Positions 1 to 6,801 of a stretch of 35,305 nucleotides of DNA are shown piece by piece (the stretch's first letter is position 1; the number at the start of each line of letters is the position of its first letter). A model generated the notes under the pieces. That model had not been told where the DNA came from, ran no database searches, and saw nothing but the letters and a program-made list of their open reading frames with translations. Source of the DNA: CAJXVY01 sp965657575 (GTDB lineage: Bacteria; Actinomycetota; Actinomycetes; Actinomycetales; Microbacteriaceae). Both the position numbers and the translations under genes were made by a program. The stretch is from the NCBI GenBank assembly GCA_965657575.1, contig CBFHOK010000013.1:1-35305 (forward strand), read 5' to 3'.

Positions 1-2
1 CA

Positions 3-197
3 TTGAGATTAGAAGAGAAGGTTGAGGCAAGGCTCGAAGAGGTCACCTCACAACTTGGTGTTTCAAAGAACAAGTTCATTGAAGCCGCCATTGTTGAAAA
101 ACTTAATCGTGATGGAAAGAGCCTGCTTGCTGAGAAAATTATCGACAAAGTTCTTTCCAGAGACGCAGAGGTCCTGGAAAGGCTGTCGGACGCATGA
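3..197 (+). CDS. Ribbon-helix-helix type antitoxin (5' partial)
   Basis: The visible 64 residues look like a ribbon-helix-helix (CopG/Arc-like) DNA-binding antitoxin: a short LRLEEKVEARLEE segment, then a helix with GVSKNKFIEAAIVEKL, the usual spacing of this fold, then a short acidic tail. Such antitoxins bind their partner toxin and repress the shared operon. The frame is open to the left edge, and the first in-window TTG is probably an internal leucine, so the true start and the DNA-contacting strand probably lie upstream of the window. The stop overlaps the next gene's ATG by four bases, the classic antitoxin-toxin coupling. The fold call is from pattern only; the pairing with a Doc toxin supports the role. 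Confidence 0.6.
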   Translation: MRLEEKVEARLEEVTSQLGVSKNKFIEAAIVEKLNRDGKSLLAEKIIDKVLSRDAEVLERLSDA

Positions 198-562
198 CGG
201 AATTTGTAGACCTAGAAATATTCGTCACGCAACTCAAGCGAGTTGGCTTCCACATCAGAGACTTAGGTTTGTTGGAATCGGCATTGGTTCGACCACAAAC
301 CAGCCTGTTTGGCGAAGATGCTTATCCAACACTTGAATTGAAAGCGGCTGTGATGGTTGAATCCATCATTCTCAATCACCCGATGGTTGATGGAAACAAG
401 CGCTCCAGCTGGTTGGCGTTGAACTTATTTGTTGAAATGAATGACTTTGAAATCATCGCCACCCAAGATGAAGTCTTTGACTATGTCTTGGACGTTGCCA
501 ATAAGCGAATTGATTCTGAGCAATCAGCTGAGTGGATTAAGAATCACCTTCGGAAGCTTTAG
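194..562 (+). CDS. Doc-type (Fic/Doc) toxin
   Basis: This 122-residue protein has the size of Doc toxins and carries the Fic/Doc core motif HPMVDGNKR at about residues 62-70, with an upstream conserved LELKAAVMVESIILNHP helix. In Doc proteins this motif binds ATP phosphates and the histidine is catalytic; Doc phosphorylates elongation factor Tu and so stops translation. The start ATG overlaps the stop of the preceding antitoxin gene, which indicates a two-gene toxin-antitoxin operon. Pairing Doc with a ribbon-helix-helix antitoxin rather than Phd is a module swap seen in other toxin families. The 3' end overlaps the convergent membrane protein gene by 26 bases. No motif residue is missing, so the toxin is probably intact. 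Confidence 0.85.
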   Translation: MTEFVDLEIFVTQLKRVGFHIRDLGLLESALVRPQTSLFGEDAYPTLELKAAVMVESIILNHPMVDGNKRSSWLALNLFVEMNDFEIIATQDEVFDYVLDVANKRIDSEQSAEWIKNHLRKL

Positions 563-1016
563 CCTTGGCTCTGGCGTTGACGGTTGAACCAACAACCAAT
601 GCCGATCCGATAATCACCAAGTTTTTGAAGATGTATTGACCCTCCATGGTTAGTCCGATTGGGAAATCGGTGAAGACAACTTCAGGTAGCAGCACTATCG
701 GCAAAAACGTTCCGGGCATCTGACCTGCAAGCAATAAAAGCCCGATGCGAATCAGGGGCTTGAACAGCAAAGCAACACCAATAAGCACTTCCCAAAGCCC
801 AATCAGCGGAACAATGATTTCAGGGGTTAGCCAATACACTGTTGCTGCCACCAGGTCATAAGCGGGGGACAGACCAATGACCTTCAGGCCACCGAACCAG
901 ATAAACACCACAGCCAACGAATAGCGGAGGATCGGAAGACCCAGCTTGGTCATGTATTTGATGACAAGCAGGTCAATCGATTCAAACTGCTTATTGGCTT
1001 TTTCGATGATTGTCAT
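537..1016 (-). CDS. DoxX/YkgB-like four-helix membrane protein
   Basis: A 159-residue protein with about four hydrophobic helices. The first contains LRYSLAVVFIWFGGLKVIG, typical of the DoxX/DUF417 (YkgB, RclC) group. The second region contains WLTPEIIVPLIGLWEVLIG, also characteristic. YkgB/RclC proteins are linked to reactive chlorine resistance in E. coli, and DoxX proteins to redox and thiosulfate metabolism; which applies here cannot be told from sequence. AGGAG lies five bases before the ATG. It follows the gcvH-like gene on the same strand after about 43 bases, so it may be the last gene of the purD-purC-gcvH unit. Confidence 0.7.
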   Translation of the reverse strand: MTIIEKANKQFESIDLLVIKYMTKLGLPILRYSLAVVFIWFGGLKVIGLSPAYDLVAATVYWLTPEIIVPLIGLWEVLIGVALLFKPLIRIGLLLLAGQMPGTFLPIVLLPEVVFTDFPIGLTMEGQYIFKNLVIIGSALVVGSTVNARAKAKASEGDS

Positions 1017-1059
1017 TGAGGCTCCTAAGTATTTGCCTCAACTTTTTAATTGCTTCTTT

Positions 1060-1419
1060 TTATTCCGCAGCCCCTACTTTGGCGAGGTATTGCTCTTGAT
1101 CCATAAGGTCTTCTGTTTCAGTGACCTTGACCTGCAAGAGCCATCCCTCACCGTGAGGGTCTTCAACAATCAGTTCTGTGTTGAATAGTGCTACCGGATT
1201 GACCTCAATGATCTCTCCTGCAACGGGTGAATAAAAATCGAGGGCATCGGCAATGATGGGATCACCGATCTCGATTGAATCTCCTTCTTCGGGAAGATCA
1301 ATCTTTGAAATGTCTTCTAGCTCATCGCTTGCATAACTGGTTATGCCAATGGTTGCGATATCACCTGTCTGGTCAACCCAGACGTGGTGTTTGCTGTAGA
1401 GATAATCCTTTGGATACAT
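1060..1419 (-). CDS. Glycine cleavage H-protein homologue lacking the lipoyl-lysine
   Basis: This 119-residue protein is clearly a GcvH homologue: KHHVWV near the start, then GITSYASDELEDI, YSPVAGEIIEVN, and EDPHGEGWLLQVKV. Normal H proteins carry an ESVKAxSD loop whose lysine bears the lipoyl group shuttled between GcvP, GcvT and Lpd. Here the segment between GDP and FYSP (residues 54-61) reads PIIADALD. It is about five residues shorter than usual and contains no lysine, so the protein cannot be lipoylated at that site. The frame is open with no sign of frameshift. The gene is coupled to purC: TGATG with the ATG used here, or a GTG three bases upstream. No gcvT or gcvP is nearby. It may be a repurposed or degenerating H protein; the family is certain, the function is not. 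Confidence 0.85.
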   Translation of the reverse strand: MYPKDYLYSKHHVWVDQTGDIATIGITSYASDELEDISKIDLPEEGDSIEIGDPIIADALDFYSPVAGEIIEVNPVALFNTELIVEDPHGEGWLLQVKVTETEDLMDQEQYLAKVGAAE

Positions 1420-2246
1420 CACCCAACACTTTCTAGTCTTTGCCTAAGAAGAGAATACTTTTCACTCGTGAGTTTTACGACATCTTCTGATAACTCTGGT
1501 GGCGAGTCTTTTCTGCCCCAATTTGCATCTAACCAGTTGCGGATTATTTGCTTATCAAAGCTTTGTTCCCGCTCGCCCTCATCCCAAGCCTGCTTGTCCC
1601 AGTAGCGGGAGCTATCAGGTGTTAGCACCTCATCAGCAAGAGTTACCGTCTCTCCATCGAGACCAAATTCAAACTTGGTGTCCGCAATGATGATGCCTGC
1701 TTTCAATGCAAGCTCAGAGGCTATTTTGAATATCTTCAGCGATAAATCTCTGATTTGTTCGGCATGTGTTTTGCCGATCAGCTCAACGGTTTGTTCAAAG
1801 CTGATGTTGTAATCGCTCTCGCCTTGGTCTGCTTTGAATGCTGGGGTGTAGATAGGCTCTGGGAGTTTGTCACCGAGTTGTAATCCTTCGGGAAGCTTTA
1901 CCCCACTTATTGCACCTGTTTGCTGATACTCCTTGAAACCACTGCCAGCCAGATAGCCCCTGACTACGCATTCAACTGGGAACATCTTGAGCTTTTTGGC
2001 AACAACTGCTCGGCCTTGAAACTTCTCTGGCACCTGGTGGTCAGTTGTTTGATTGGGAAGTGGAAGACGCTCCAGCCACCAGTTGGTGATTGCTGTTAGT
2101 TCAATTCCTTTGCCAGGAATCTCGGGAGAGAGGATGTGATCAAAAGCACTCACTCGGTCAGTTGCGACCATAAGTATTGTTTCTGGGAAATCTGGGTTTT
2201 CATATAGCTCTCGGACCTTGCCGGAGTAAACATGCTGCCAGCTCAC
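1419..2246 (-). CDS. purC: Phosphoribosylaminoimidazole-succinocarboxamide synthase
   Basis: PurC (SAICAR synthetase) joins CAIR and aspartate with ATP in purine synthesis. The 275-residue protein opens with HVYSGKVRELYE, the nucleotide-binding start of the family, and continues with DRVSAFDHIL, VRGYLAGSGF, EPIYTPAFKADQGESDYNIS, DTKFEFG and DEVLTPDSSRYW, all hallmark PurC segments in the right order. The start is a GTG overlapping the purD stop by four bases (GTGA), so translation is probably coupled. Its own stop overlaps the start of the gcvH-like gene. The length is ordinary for bacteria and nothing appears damaged. Confidence 0.96.
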   Translation of the reverse strand: MSWQHVYSGKVRELYENPDFPETILMVATDRVSAFDHILSPEIPGKGIELTAITNWWLERLPLPNQTTDHQVPEKFQGRAVVAKKLKMFPVECVVRGYLAGSGFKEYQQTGAISGVKLPEGLQLGDKLPEPIYTPAFKADQGESDYNISFEQTVELIGKTHAEQIRDLSLKIFKIASELALKAGIIIADTKFEFGLDGETVTLADEVLTPDSSRYWDKQAWDEGEREQSFDKQIIRNWLDANWGRKDSPPELSEDVVKLTSEKYSLLRQRLESVG

Positions 2247-3466
2247 TCGCTTACTTTCTCAGCGATGTCAGTTCTGAAAAAGCTCCCTTCGAGCTTTATT
2301 TGCTCCAGACCCATATAAGCCTTGGCTCGTGCTTTTTTGATGCTGTCACCGTGACCGACAACACTCAGCACCCTTCCTGTGTCGCCACCCTTGCAGACCT
2401 CGACTCCCTCGAGAGCCTCTGCTTTTTCAATGCCCGTGACTTCTCTGGGCTCTGCTTGGTTGGTCGGATACCCCTCGCTTGCCAGCACTACTGTCACCGT
2501 TGAGTGATAACTGAAATCAGCGGCTGGTCCATGATTCAGTCTTCCGGTGCAGGCTCGCATGAGTAGATCCGCCAGGTCTGATTTCAGTCTCCTAAGAACT
2601 ACCTGTGTTTCAGGGTCACCGAATCGAACATTGAATTCGATTACCTTGGTTCCCTTGTCGGTGACAATCAGTCCGCAATACAAAACACCAACAAAATCGA
2701 TGTCCATATCCCGCATGGTTGAAACAACAGGTTGCGCAATCATTTCCTGAACTTCATCAACAAAGTCTTCGGGTAGCCAAGGGACTGGGCTGTATGCACC
2801 CATGCCTCCGGTGTTTGGCCCCTCATCGTTGTCATATGCTCGCTTGAAATCCTGCGCAGGGGATAAAGGCATCACGTTTTTGCCGTCAGAGAGGAAAAAC
2901 AGGCTCACTTCTTGACCATCTAAAAACTCTTCAACCAAGATTCCATCGTGGATGTATTTTTTGGCATGATCCAATGCGGCATCACGGTCTTCGGTGACAA
3001 TAACTCCCTTACCACTTGCCAAGCCATCAGCCTTGATCACATATGGCGCACCAAATTCACCCATTGCCGTTTCGACTTCTTCGAGGGTCTTGCAATGTGT
3101 CGCTCCACCAGTTGGAACACCCGCATGCTTCATGACCTCTTTGGCAAAGTTTTTGCTGCCCTCTAATTGGGCTGCCTCTTTGGAGGGACCAAAGACCTGC
3201 ACACCCTGTTGTTTCAAGACATCGGTCATGCCTGCAACCAGCGGAGCTTCGGGGCCAATGATGACTAAGTCAGCTCTTTCACTGATTGCCATTCGAGAGA
3301 CATCTAATTCGTTGTTGATGTCGATATCCGTTCGGCATTCGACCTCGCGGGCGATGCCTGAATTTCCCGGAGCACAGACGATATCTTCTGGTTCTGTTCC
3401 GGTGCGGATGAGAGATTTGATGATGGCGTGCTCTCTAGCACCGCTTCCTAGAACCAATATGCGCAT
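2243..3466 (-). CDS. purD: Phosphoribosylamine-glycine ligase
   Basis: PurD makes GAR from phosphoribosylamine, glycine and ATP, an early purine step. The protein is 407 residues, starting MRILVLGSGAREHAI, the expected first strand of the biotin-carboxylase-like fold. ATP-grasp features follow: YVIKADGLASGKGV, LVEEFLDGQEVSLF, GPNTGGMGAYSP and FNVRFGDPETQ. The frame could extend to a TTG 18 bases upstream, but the ATG matches family N-termini. There is no Shine-Dalgarno sequence before it. Instead TAGACT lies seven bases upstream of the ATG, which suggests a leaderless transcript. It heads the purD-purC-gcvH-like unit and is divergent from the SCP_3 gene. Confidence 0.96.
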   Translation of the reverse strand: MRILVLGSGAREHAIIKSLIRTGTEPEDIVCAPGNSGIAREVECRTDIDINNELDVSRMAISERADLVIIGPEAPLVAGMTDVLKQQGVQVFGPSKEAAQLEGSKNFAKEVMKHAGVPTGGATHCKTLEEVETAMGEFGAPYVIKADGLASGKGVIVTEDRDAALDHAKKYIHDGILVEEFLDGQEVSLFFLSDGKNVMPLSPAQDFKRAYDNDEGPNTGGMGAYSPVPWLPEDFVDEVQEMIAQPVVSTMRDMDIDFVGVLYCGLIVTDKGTKVIEFNVRFGDPETQVVLRRLKSDLADLLMRACTGRLNHGPAADFSYHSTVTVVLASEGYPTNQAEPREVTGIEKAEALEGVEVCKGGDTGRVLSVVGHGDSIKKARAKAYMGLEQIKLEGSFFRTDIAEKVSE

Positions 3467-3503
3467 GGGTTGAAGTCTAGCCAAGGGTTGGCAGTAGTCT
3501 GAA
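3467..3503 (-). promoter_or_regulatory. Putative leaderless promoter of purD
   Basis: On the minus strand a TAGACT hexamer (TAnnnT type, plus-strand positions 3474-3479) lies seven bases before the purD ATG. A weak TTCAGA sits about 18 bases further upstream. No ribosome binding site is present between the hexamer and the start codon, so transcription would begin at or next to the ATG. This is inference from spacing alone. Confidence 0.45.
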
Positions 3504-3524
3504 ACTCGGGCTAGGAGTAAATCG

Positions 3525-3887
3525 TTGGCGAAGAGAAAAATAAATCCTGAGGTAGGTCAAGCCGCTATCCAGGGTTTTATTGACGGCGACCCAGAGAGCA
3601 TCCCAATGGCGGTTCGATACGCATTGGAAGAAATAGCGCAAACTAACCCTGGCAACAGTGTCGAACTGCGCATTCCTCCTTTCGGGGCGACGCAGTGTAT
3701 TGAGGGACCTGATCACAGACGAGGAACGCCTGCCAACGTCGTTGAGATGAAACCAGAGAGTTTTTTAGATTTAGTGACCGGTGAATTGAGCTGGCAGGAG
3801 CTTATGGATGCGGGACTGATTAGTGCCAGTGGGAACAGGGTTGACCTATTGGCTGAACTGTTTCCGCTAAAAATTAGTCATTTGTGA
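3525..3887 (+). CDS. SCP_3 (bacterial sterol-carrier-like) domain protein
   Basis: A 120-residue protein matching the actinobacterial 'sterol carrier family protein' C-terminal domain (SCP_3). Recognised segments are AVRYALEEIAQ, VELRIPPFGATQCIEGP, HRRGTPANVVEM and WQELMDAGLISASGNRVDL. In many actinobacteria this domain is fused to a mycothiol-dependent isomerase-like (MDMPI) domain; here it stands alone. Its substrate is unknown. The start is TTG with a good AGGAG seven bases upstream (3513-3517). It is divergent from purD with only about 58 bases between starts and is the first gene of the run leading to purF. Confidence 0.75.
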   Translation: MAKRKINPEVGQAAIQGFIDGDPESIPMAVRYALEEIAQTNPGNSVELRIPPFGATQCIEGPDHRRGTPANVVEMKPESFLDLVTGELSWQELMDAGLISASGNRVDLLAELFPLKISHL

Positions 3888-3909
3888 CATCTTCCGAAAT
3901 AATTGAATC

Positions 3910-4194
3910 ATGCAAGAAGAGGTCAATATCCGCAGAGCACCAAAGCTACTGCCATTTGGATTGACCGGAACCGTTATTGGAATCATTCTTGGTGTCTTGG
4001 CTTATTTCCTAGTCCCGAACACCGACGAGGCGGCTGAAAACGCCTTGGGTCTGTTCATTGTTTATGGTGGCGGAACCTTTGGAGCCTTTGGGGTGATTTA
4101 TGCAATTGTTTTGGATTGGATAACAGTTCGTAGAACCAAAATGGTGATCGCCGAGCGGAGTGAAGAGACTCCTGATGATGAAGTTGGTAAGTGA
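3910..4194 (+). CDS. Small two-helix membrane protein, unknown function
   Basis: I do not recognise a named family. The 94-residue protein has an arginine-containing N-terminus (VNIRRAPKLLPFG), a glycine-rich hydrophobic helix at about residues 17-35, a second at about 46-68 (LFIVYGGGTFGAFGVIYAIV), and a charged C-terminal tail. This gives two membrane spans with both tails probably cytoplasmic. Its stop overlaps the purF start, so it is translated with purF; small membrane genes in this position occur in other Microbacteriaceae. No Shine-Dalgarno precedes the ATG. AATAAT lies six bases upstream, which could be the -10 of a leaderless transcript. Confidence 0.7.
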   Translation: MQEEVNIRRAPKLLPFGLTGTVIGIILGVLAYFLVPNTDEAAENALGLFIVYGGGTFGAFGVIYAIVLDWITVRRTKMVIAERSEETPDDEVGK

Positions 4195-5696
4195 TGAGAG
4201 GCGATGGCAAACTCACCCACGAGACATTCCCTGGCGAAAAAGCACCCCAGGACGAATGCGGAGTCTTTGGAGTTTGGGCACCGGGTGAAGAAGTTGCCAA
4301 GCTGACTTACTTCGGTCTTTATGCCATTCAGCACCGCGGTCAAGAATCGGCAGGTATCTCCACCAGTGATGGAAAAAAGATGCTGGTTTATAAAGACATG
4401 GGTCTTGTTAGCCAAGTTTTTGATGAAGCCACCTTGGAATCCCTTGGTGGGCATCTAGCGGTTGGTCACTGCAGGTATTCAACTACTGGTTCTTCAGCTT
4501 GGAGAAACGCTCAACCAACGATGGGAAAAACTGCCTTCGGAACAGTTGCCCTCGGTCACAACGGAAACATCACTAATACCCAAGATTTGTTGGAGCTTCT
4601 TCAGGAACGCTACCCAGAACATGCTGGTGACCTCAGAGGTGGCAACACCACTGACACAGCAGTGCTGACAGCACTGCTGACAGGAAACGAAGATAGCTCT
4701 TTGGAGCAAACCGCATTAGAGCTTTTGCCAAAAGTATTGGGTGCTTTCTGTCTTGTGTTTATGGACGAGAACACGCTTTATGCAGCAAGAGACCCTCAGG
4801 GTGTTAGGCCACTGGTTCTAGGGAGACTGGAACGAGGCTGGGTGGTTGCCAGCGAGAGTGCTGCATTAGATATTGTTGGCGCAAGCTTTGTTCGTGAGGT
4901 TGAGCCAGGAGAACTAATCGCCATTGATGAAAACGGTTTGAGGTCTTCGAAGTTTGCTGAAACCAAACGAGCAGGTTGTGTTTTTGAGTATGTGTATTTG
5001 GCAAGGCCAGATACGACAATTAACGGCCGCGTGGTTTATGAATCCAGAGTTGAGATGGGAAGAGCGCTAGCTCGTGAGCATCCGGTTGAGGCAGATCTTG
5101 TGATGCCAACACCTGAGAGTGGAACTCCAGCAGCGATTGGTTATAGCGAGCAGTCGGGGATTCCATTTGGGCATGGGTTAGTCAAAAACAGCTATGTCGG
5201 CCGAACCTTCATTCAGCCCTCAGACACTCTTCGCCAGCTTGGAATCAGACTGAAGCTGAATCCCTTGCGAGAGACCATCAAGGGCAAAAGGCTGATTGTT
5301 GTTGATGACAGCATTGTTCGTGGAAACACTCAAAGAGCGCTTGTCAAAATGCTTATGGAGGCGGGAGCCAAAGAGGTGCATGTTCGTATCTCATCCCCTC
5401 CGATCGAGTGGCCATGTTTTTATGGGATTGACTTTGCATCTCGTGCCGAATTGATTGCCAGTGGTCTAGCCGTAAGTGATATCCAGCAGTCCATTGGTGC
5501 TGACAGTTTGGGTTATCTCTCCGAAGAGGGCATGATTGCAGCCACTGAGCAGCCGGCCAATGAGCTCTGCACGGCTTGTTTCACAGGCAAATACCCAATC
5601 CCACTCCCAGCTGAGGAACGTCTGGGCAAAAACCTGCTCGAACGAGGTGTTGCCACTATCAAATCTGAAGACCACATCCACGGAAAGACCTCATGA
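4194..5696 (+). CDS. purF: Amidophosphoribosyltransferase
   Basis: PurF commits PRPP to purine synthesis by transferring ammonia from glutamine to form phosphoribosylamine. After a short propeptide comes ECGVFGVW, whose cysteine (residue 22 from this ATG) becomes the N-terminal nucleophile of the glutaminase domain. QHRGQESAGI, GHCRYSTTG and the phosphoribosyltransferase signature LIVVDDSIVRGNT follow. Cysteines in RAGCVFEY, EWPCFYG and ELCTACFTGK match the iron-sulfur ligands of the Bacillus-type enzyme, so a 4Fe-4S cluster is expected. A GTG one codon upstream could also start the gene. It overlaps the previous gene by one base and purM by four. Confidence 0.97.
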   Translation: MRGDGKLTHETFPGEKAPQDECGVFGVWAPGEEVAKLTYFGLYAIQHRGQESAGISTSDGKKMLVYKDMGLVSQVFDEATLESLGGHLAVGHCRYSTTGSSAWRNAQPTMGKTAFGTVALGHNGNITNTQDLLELLQERYPEHAGDLRGGNTTDTAVLTALLTGNEDSSLEQTALELLPKVLGAFCLVFMDENTLYAARDPQGVRPLVLGRLERGWVVASESAALDIVGASFVREVEPGELIAIDENGLRSSKFAETKRAGCVFEYVYLARPDTTINGRVVYESRVEMGRALAREHPVEADLVMPTPESGTPAAIGYSEQSGIPFGHGLVKNSYVGRTFIQPSDTLRQLGIRLKLNPLRETIKGKRLIVVDDSIVRGNTQRALVKMLMEAGAKEVHVRISSPPIEWPCFYGIDFASRAELIASGLAVSDIQQSIGADSLGYLSEEGMIAATEQPANELCTACFTGKYPIPLPAEERLGKNLLERGVATIKSEDHIHGKTS

Positions 5697-5846
5697 GTAA
5701 TCCTTACCAGGCCAGTGGTGTTGACACCGAAGCTGGCGATAAAGCCGTAGAGCTTATGAAAAAATCTGTTGCCGCAACACATGGCAAAGAGGTTCTAACT
5801 GGCCTTGGCGGCTTTGCTGGATTATTCGATGCTTCTGCATTGAAAA
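5693..5846 (+). CDS. purM: Phosphoribosylformylglycinamidine cyclo-ligase, N-terminal part
   Basis: PurM closes the imidazole ring, turning FGAM into AIR with ATP. The visible 51 residues start NPYQASGVDTEAGDKAVELM, the standard PurM N-terminus with its ASGVD motif, and end in the GFAGLFDASALK segment before the run of unknown bases. The ATG overlaps the purF stop (ATGA). The rest of the coding sequence is lost in the gap, and the matching C-terminal part resumes at 5946. The gene is probably intact in the organism; the break is an assembly gap. Confidence 0.93.
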
Positions 5847-5944
5847 NNNNNNNNNNNNNNNNNNNNNNNNNNNNNNNNNNNNNNNNNNNNNNNNNNNNNN
5901 NNNNNNNNNNNNNNNNNNNNNNNNNNNNNNNNNNNNNNNNNNNN
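5847..5944. other. Assembly gap (98 N) inside purM
   Basis: There are 98 unknown bases. The purM frame before the gap and the purM frame after it do not match if the gap is taken as 98 bases long. The two visible parts give about 51 and 77 residues of a protein that normally has about 350. Roughly 220-230 residues, near 0.7 kb, are therefore missing, and the N run is a placeholder rather than a true length. Confidence 0.97.
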
Positions 5945-5945
5945 C

Positions 5946-6179
5946 ATTGCCGGTTACAAACTGACTGAACTCGAATCGACTTGGAACCTAGGCCTTGGCT
6001 TTGCTGTTGTGGTGGATGCCTCTGGCGTTGATTCAGTTAGGAATTCTCTGAAATCTCAGGGCATGGAGAGCTTTGTCATCGGCCAGGTTGAAAAGCTTGG
6101 TTCTTCCGAAGGCTACGAATTCGGTGGCAAGGGCTCAACCGGTGGTGGGGCAAGGATGGTTGGGGAGTATGCGCAATAA
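5946..6179 (+). CDS. purM: Phosphoribosylformylglycinamidine cyclo-ligase, C-terminal part
   Basis: After the gap an open frame of 77 codons reads ELESTWNLGLGFAVVVDASG, then a section ending with IGQVEKLGSSEGYEF and a glycine-rich tail with GARMVGEYAQ. The TWNLGLG segment corresponds to the conserved T-F-N-x-G-x-G of the PurM/AIRS C-terminal domain, and a GQV turn near the end is also typical. It is the 3' part of the gene starting at 5693 and has no start of its own. The last 11 bases overlap the start of the following small gene. Confidence 0.9.
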   Translation: MAGYKLTELESTWNLGLGFAVVVDASGVDSVRNSLKSQGMESFVIGQVEKLGSSEGYEFGGKGSTGGGARMVGEYAQ

Positions 6180-6534
6180 AGCAGTCGTTGTTGTTGCAGC
6201 AATCGGATTATTGGCAACCAGCGTGGCTTTTATCCTCGGAATCATCACTGGTGCCAATAATGCTGGCGGAGCGCTTATTCAAGACCAGCCGAATGAGAAT
6301 TGCTTCTTGGATCCAAATGCTGAAGATCCGGTTCATGCTGAAACCAAATTGGTGGCTTGTGAGATTACTGGCATGACCGAAGAGGCTGGTGCTGAATACG
6401 CCAAGTCCAGAGATGTCACCGTCAGGGTAGCTGCACGCGATGGAGAGTTTTTTGCTTTGACTGAGGACTACAGATTTGATCGAATCAACATTGAAATACG
6501 ACTGGGCGTAATCACTGTTGCTGATGCTTGGTAA
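6169..6534 (+). CDS. Secreted/anchored small protein, possibly I78 inhibitor-like
   Basis: This 121-residue protein starts with a basic MRNKA and a hydrophobic segment to about residue 27, followed by GANNAGGA, so it is a signal peptide or membrane anchor. The remainder has two cysteines (NENCFLDP and LVACEITG), probably a disulfide. It ends with FALTEDYRFDRINIEI and GVITVADAW, which resembles the strand-turn-strand of I78/potato-inhibitor-like domains (D-Y-R-x-D-R-x-N-x-x-x). That family assignment is tentative. The gene begins inside the end of purM (11-base overlap), so it is probably co-transcribed, and converges on the RelE toxin gene with no space between. Confidence 0.55.
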   Translation: MRNKAVVVVAAIGLLATSVAFILGIITGANNAGGALIQDQPNENCFLDPNAEDPVHAETKLVACEITGMTEEAGAEYAKSRDVTVRVAARDGEFFALTEDYRFDRINIEIRLGVITVADAW

Positions 6535-6801
6535 TCAGATGTTTTTATAAACATCTCTTCGATGGCTGATGTTTATAACTTGAATAAGAAGTTCAAATTC
6601 AAAGACCTGGTAAACAATTCGGTAGTTACCCACCCTCACCCTCATCGAATCTGTTCCAGCCAGCCTGACGGCCTTGCTCACATAGGGGTTCATGCTCAGA
6701 AGTTCAAGGGCTGCAAGGATCCTGTCCCGTTCTTGCGGGTGAATCTTGCTCAGACCATCCCTGGCTTTTTTGGTGAAGTTCAGGGAGTAGGTTTTTGCCA
6801 A
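6535..6801 (-). CDS. RelE/ParE-family toxin (YoeB/RelE-like)
   Basis: An 88-residue basic protein with the RelE superfamily layout: LAKTYSLNFTKKARDGLSKI (first strand and helix), a helix ending LLSMNPY, then RVRVGNYRIVYQVF and a C-terminal HRRDVYKNI. RelE-type toxins cleave mRNA on the ribosome. The start chosen is the TTG six bases after an AAGGA; it lies inside the antitoxin gene (22-base overlap). An in-frame upstream start would add 12 residues with no family match. The arrangement with the Phd/YefM-type antitoxin upstream is standard for this toxin class. Confidence 0.85.
   Translation of the reverse strand: MAKTYSLNFTKKARDGLSKIHPQERDRILAALELLSMNPYVSKAVRLAGTDSMRVRVGNYRIVYQVFEFELLIQVINISHRRDVYKNI

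Noticed and set aside
1420..1440. A glycine riboswitch for the gcvH-like gene
   Set aside because: There is no leader, because the gene starts inside the purC stop; no riboswitch could be placed there.
2994..3473. A 159-codon plus-strand open frame across purD
   Set aside because: It is the mirror of purD's conserved sequence with no family likeness and no ribosome site. purD is certain on the other strand.
4191..4194. GTG at 4191 as the only purF start
   Set aside because: Both GTG and the following ATG are possible; the ATG was preferred because it gives the same propeptide with a stronger start codon. The difference is a single residue.
5693..5968. A protein running through the N run in the frame of the purM start
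   Set aside because: The residues after the Ns (HCRLQTD) are in the wrong frame. The true PurM C-terminal frame begins at 5946, so this translation is an artefact of the placeholder gap length.
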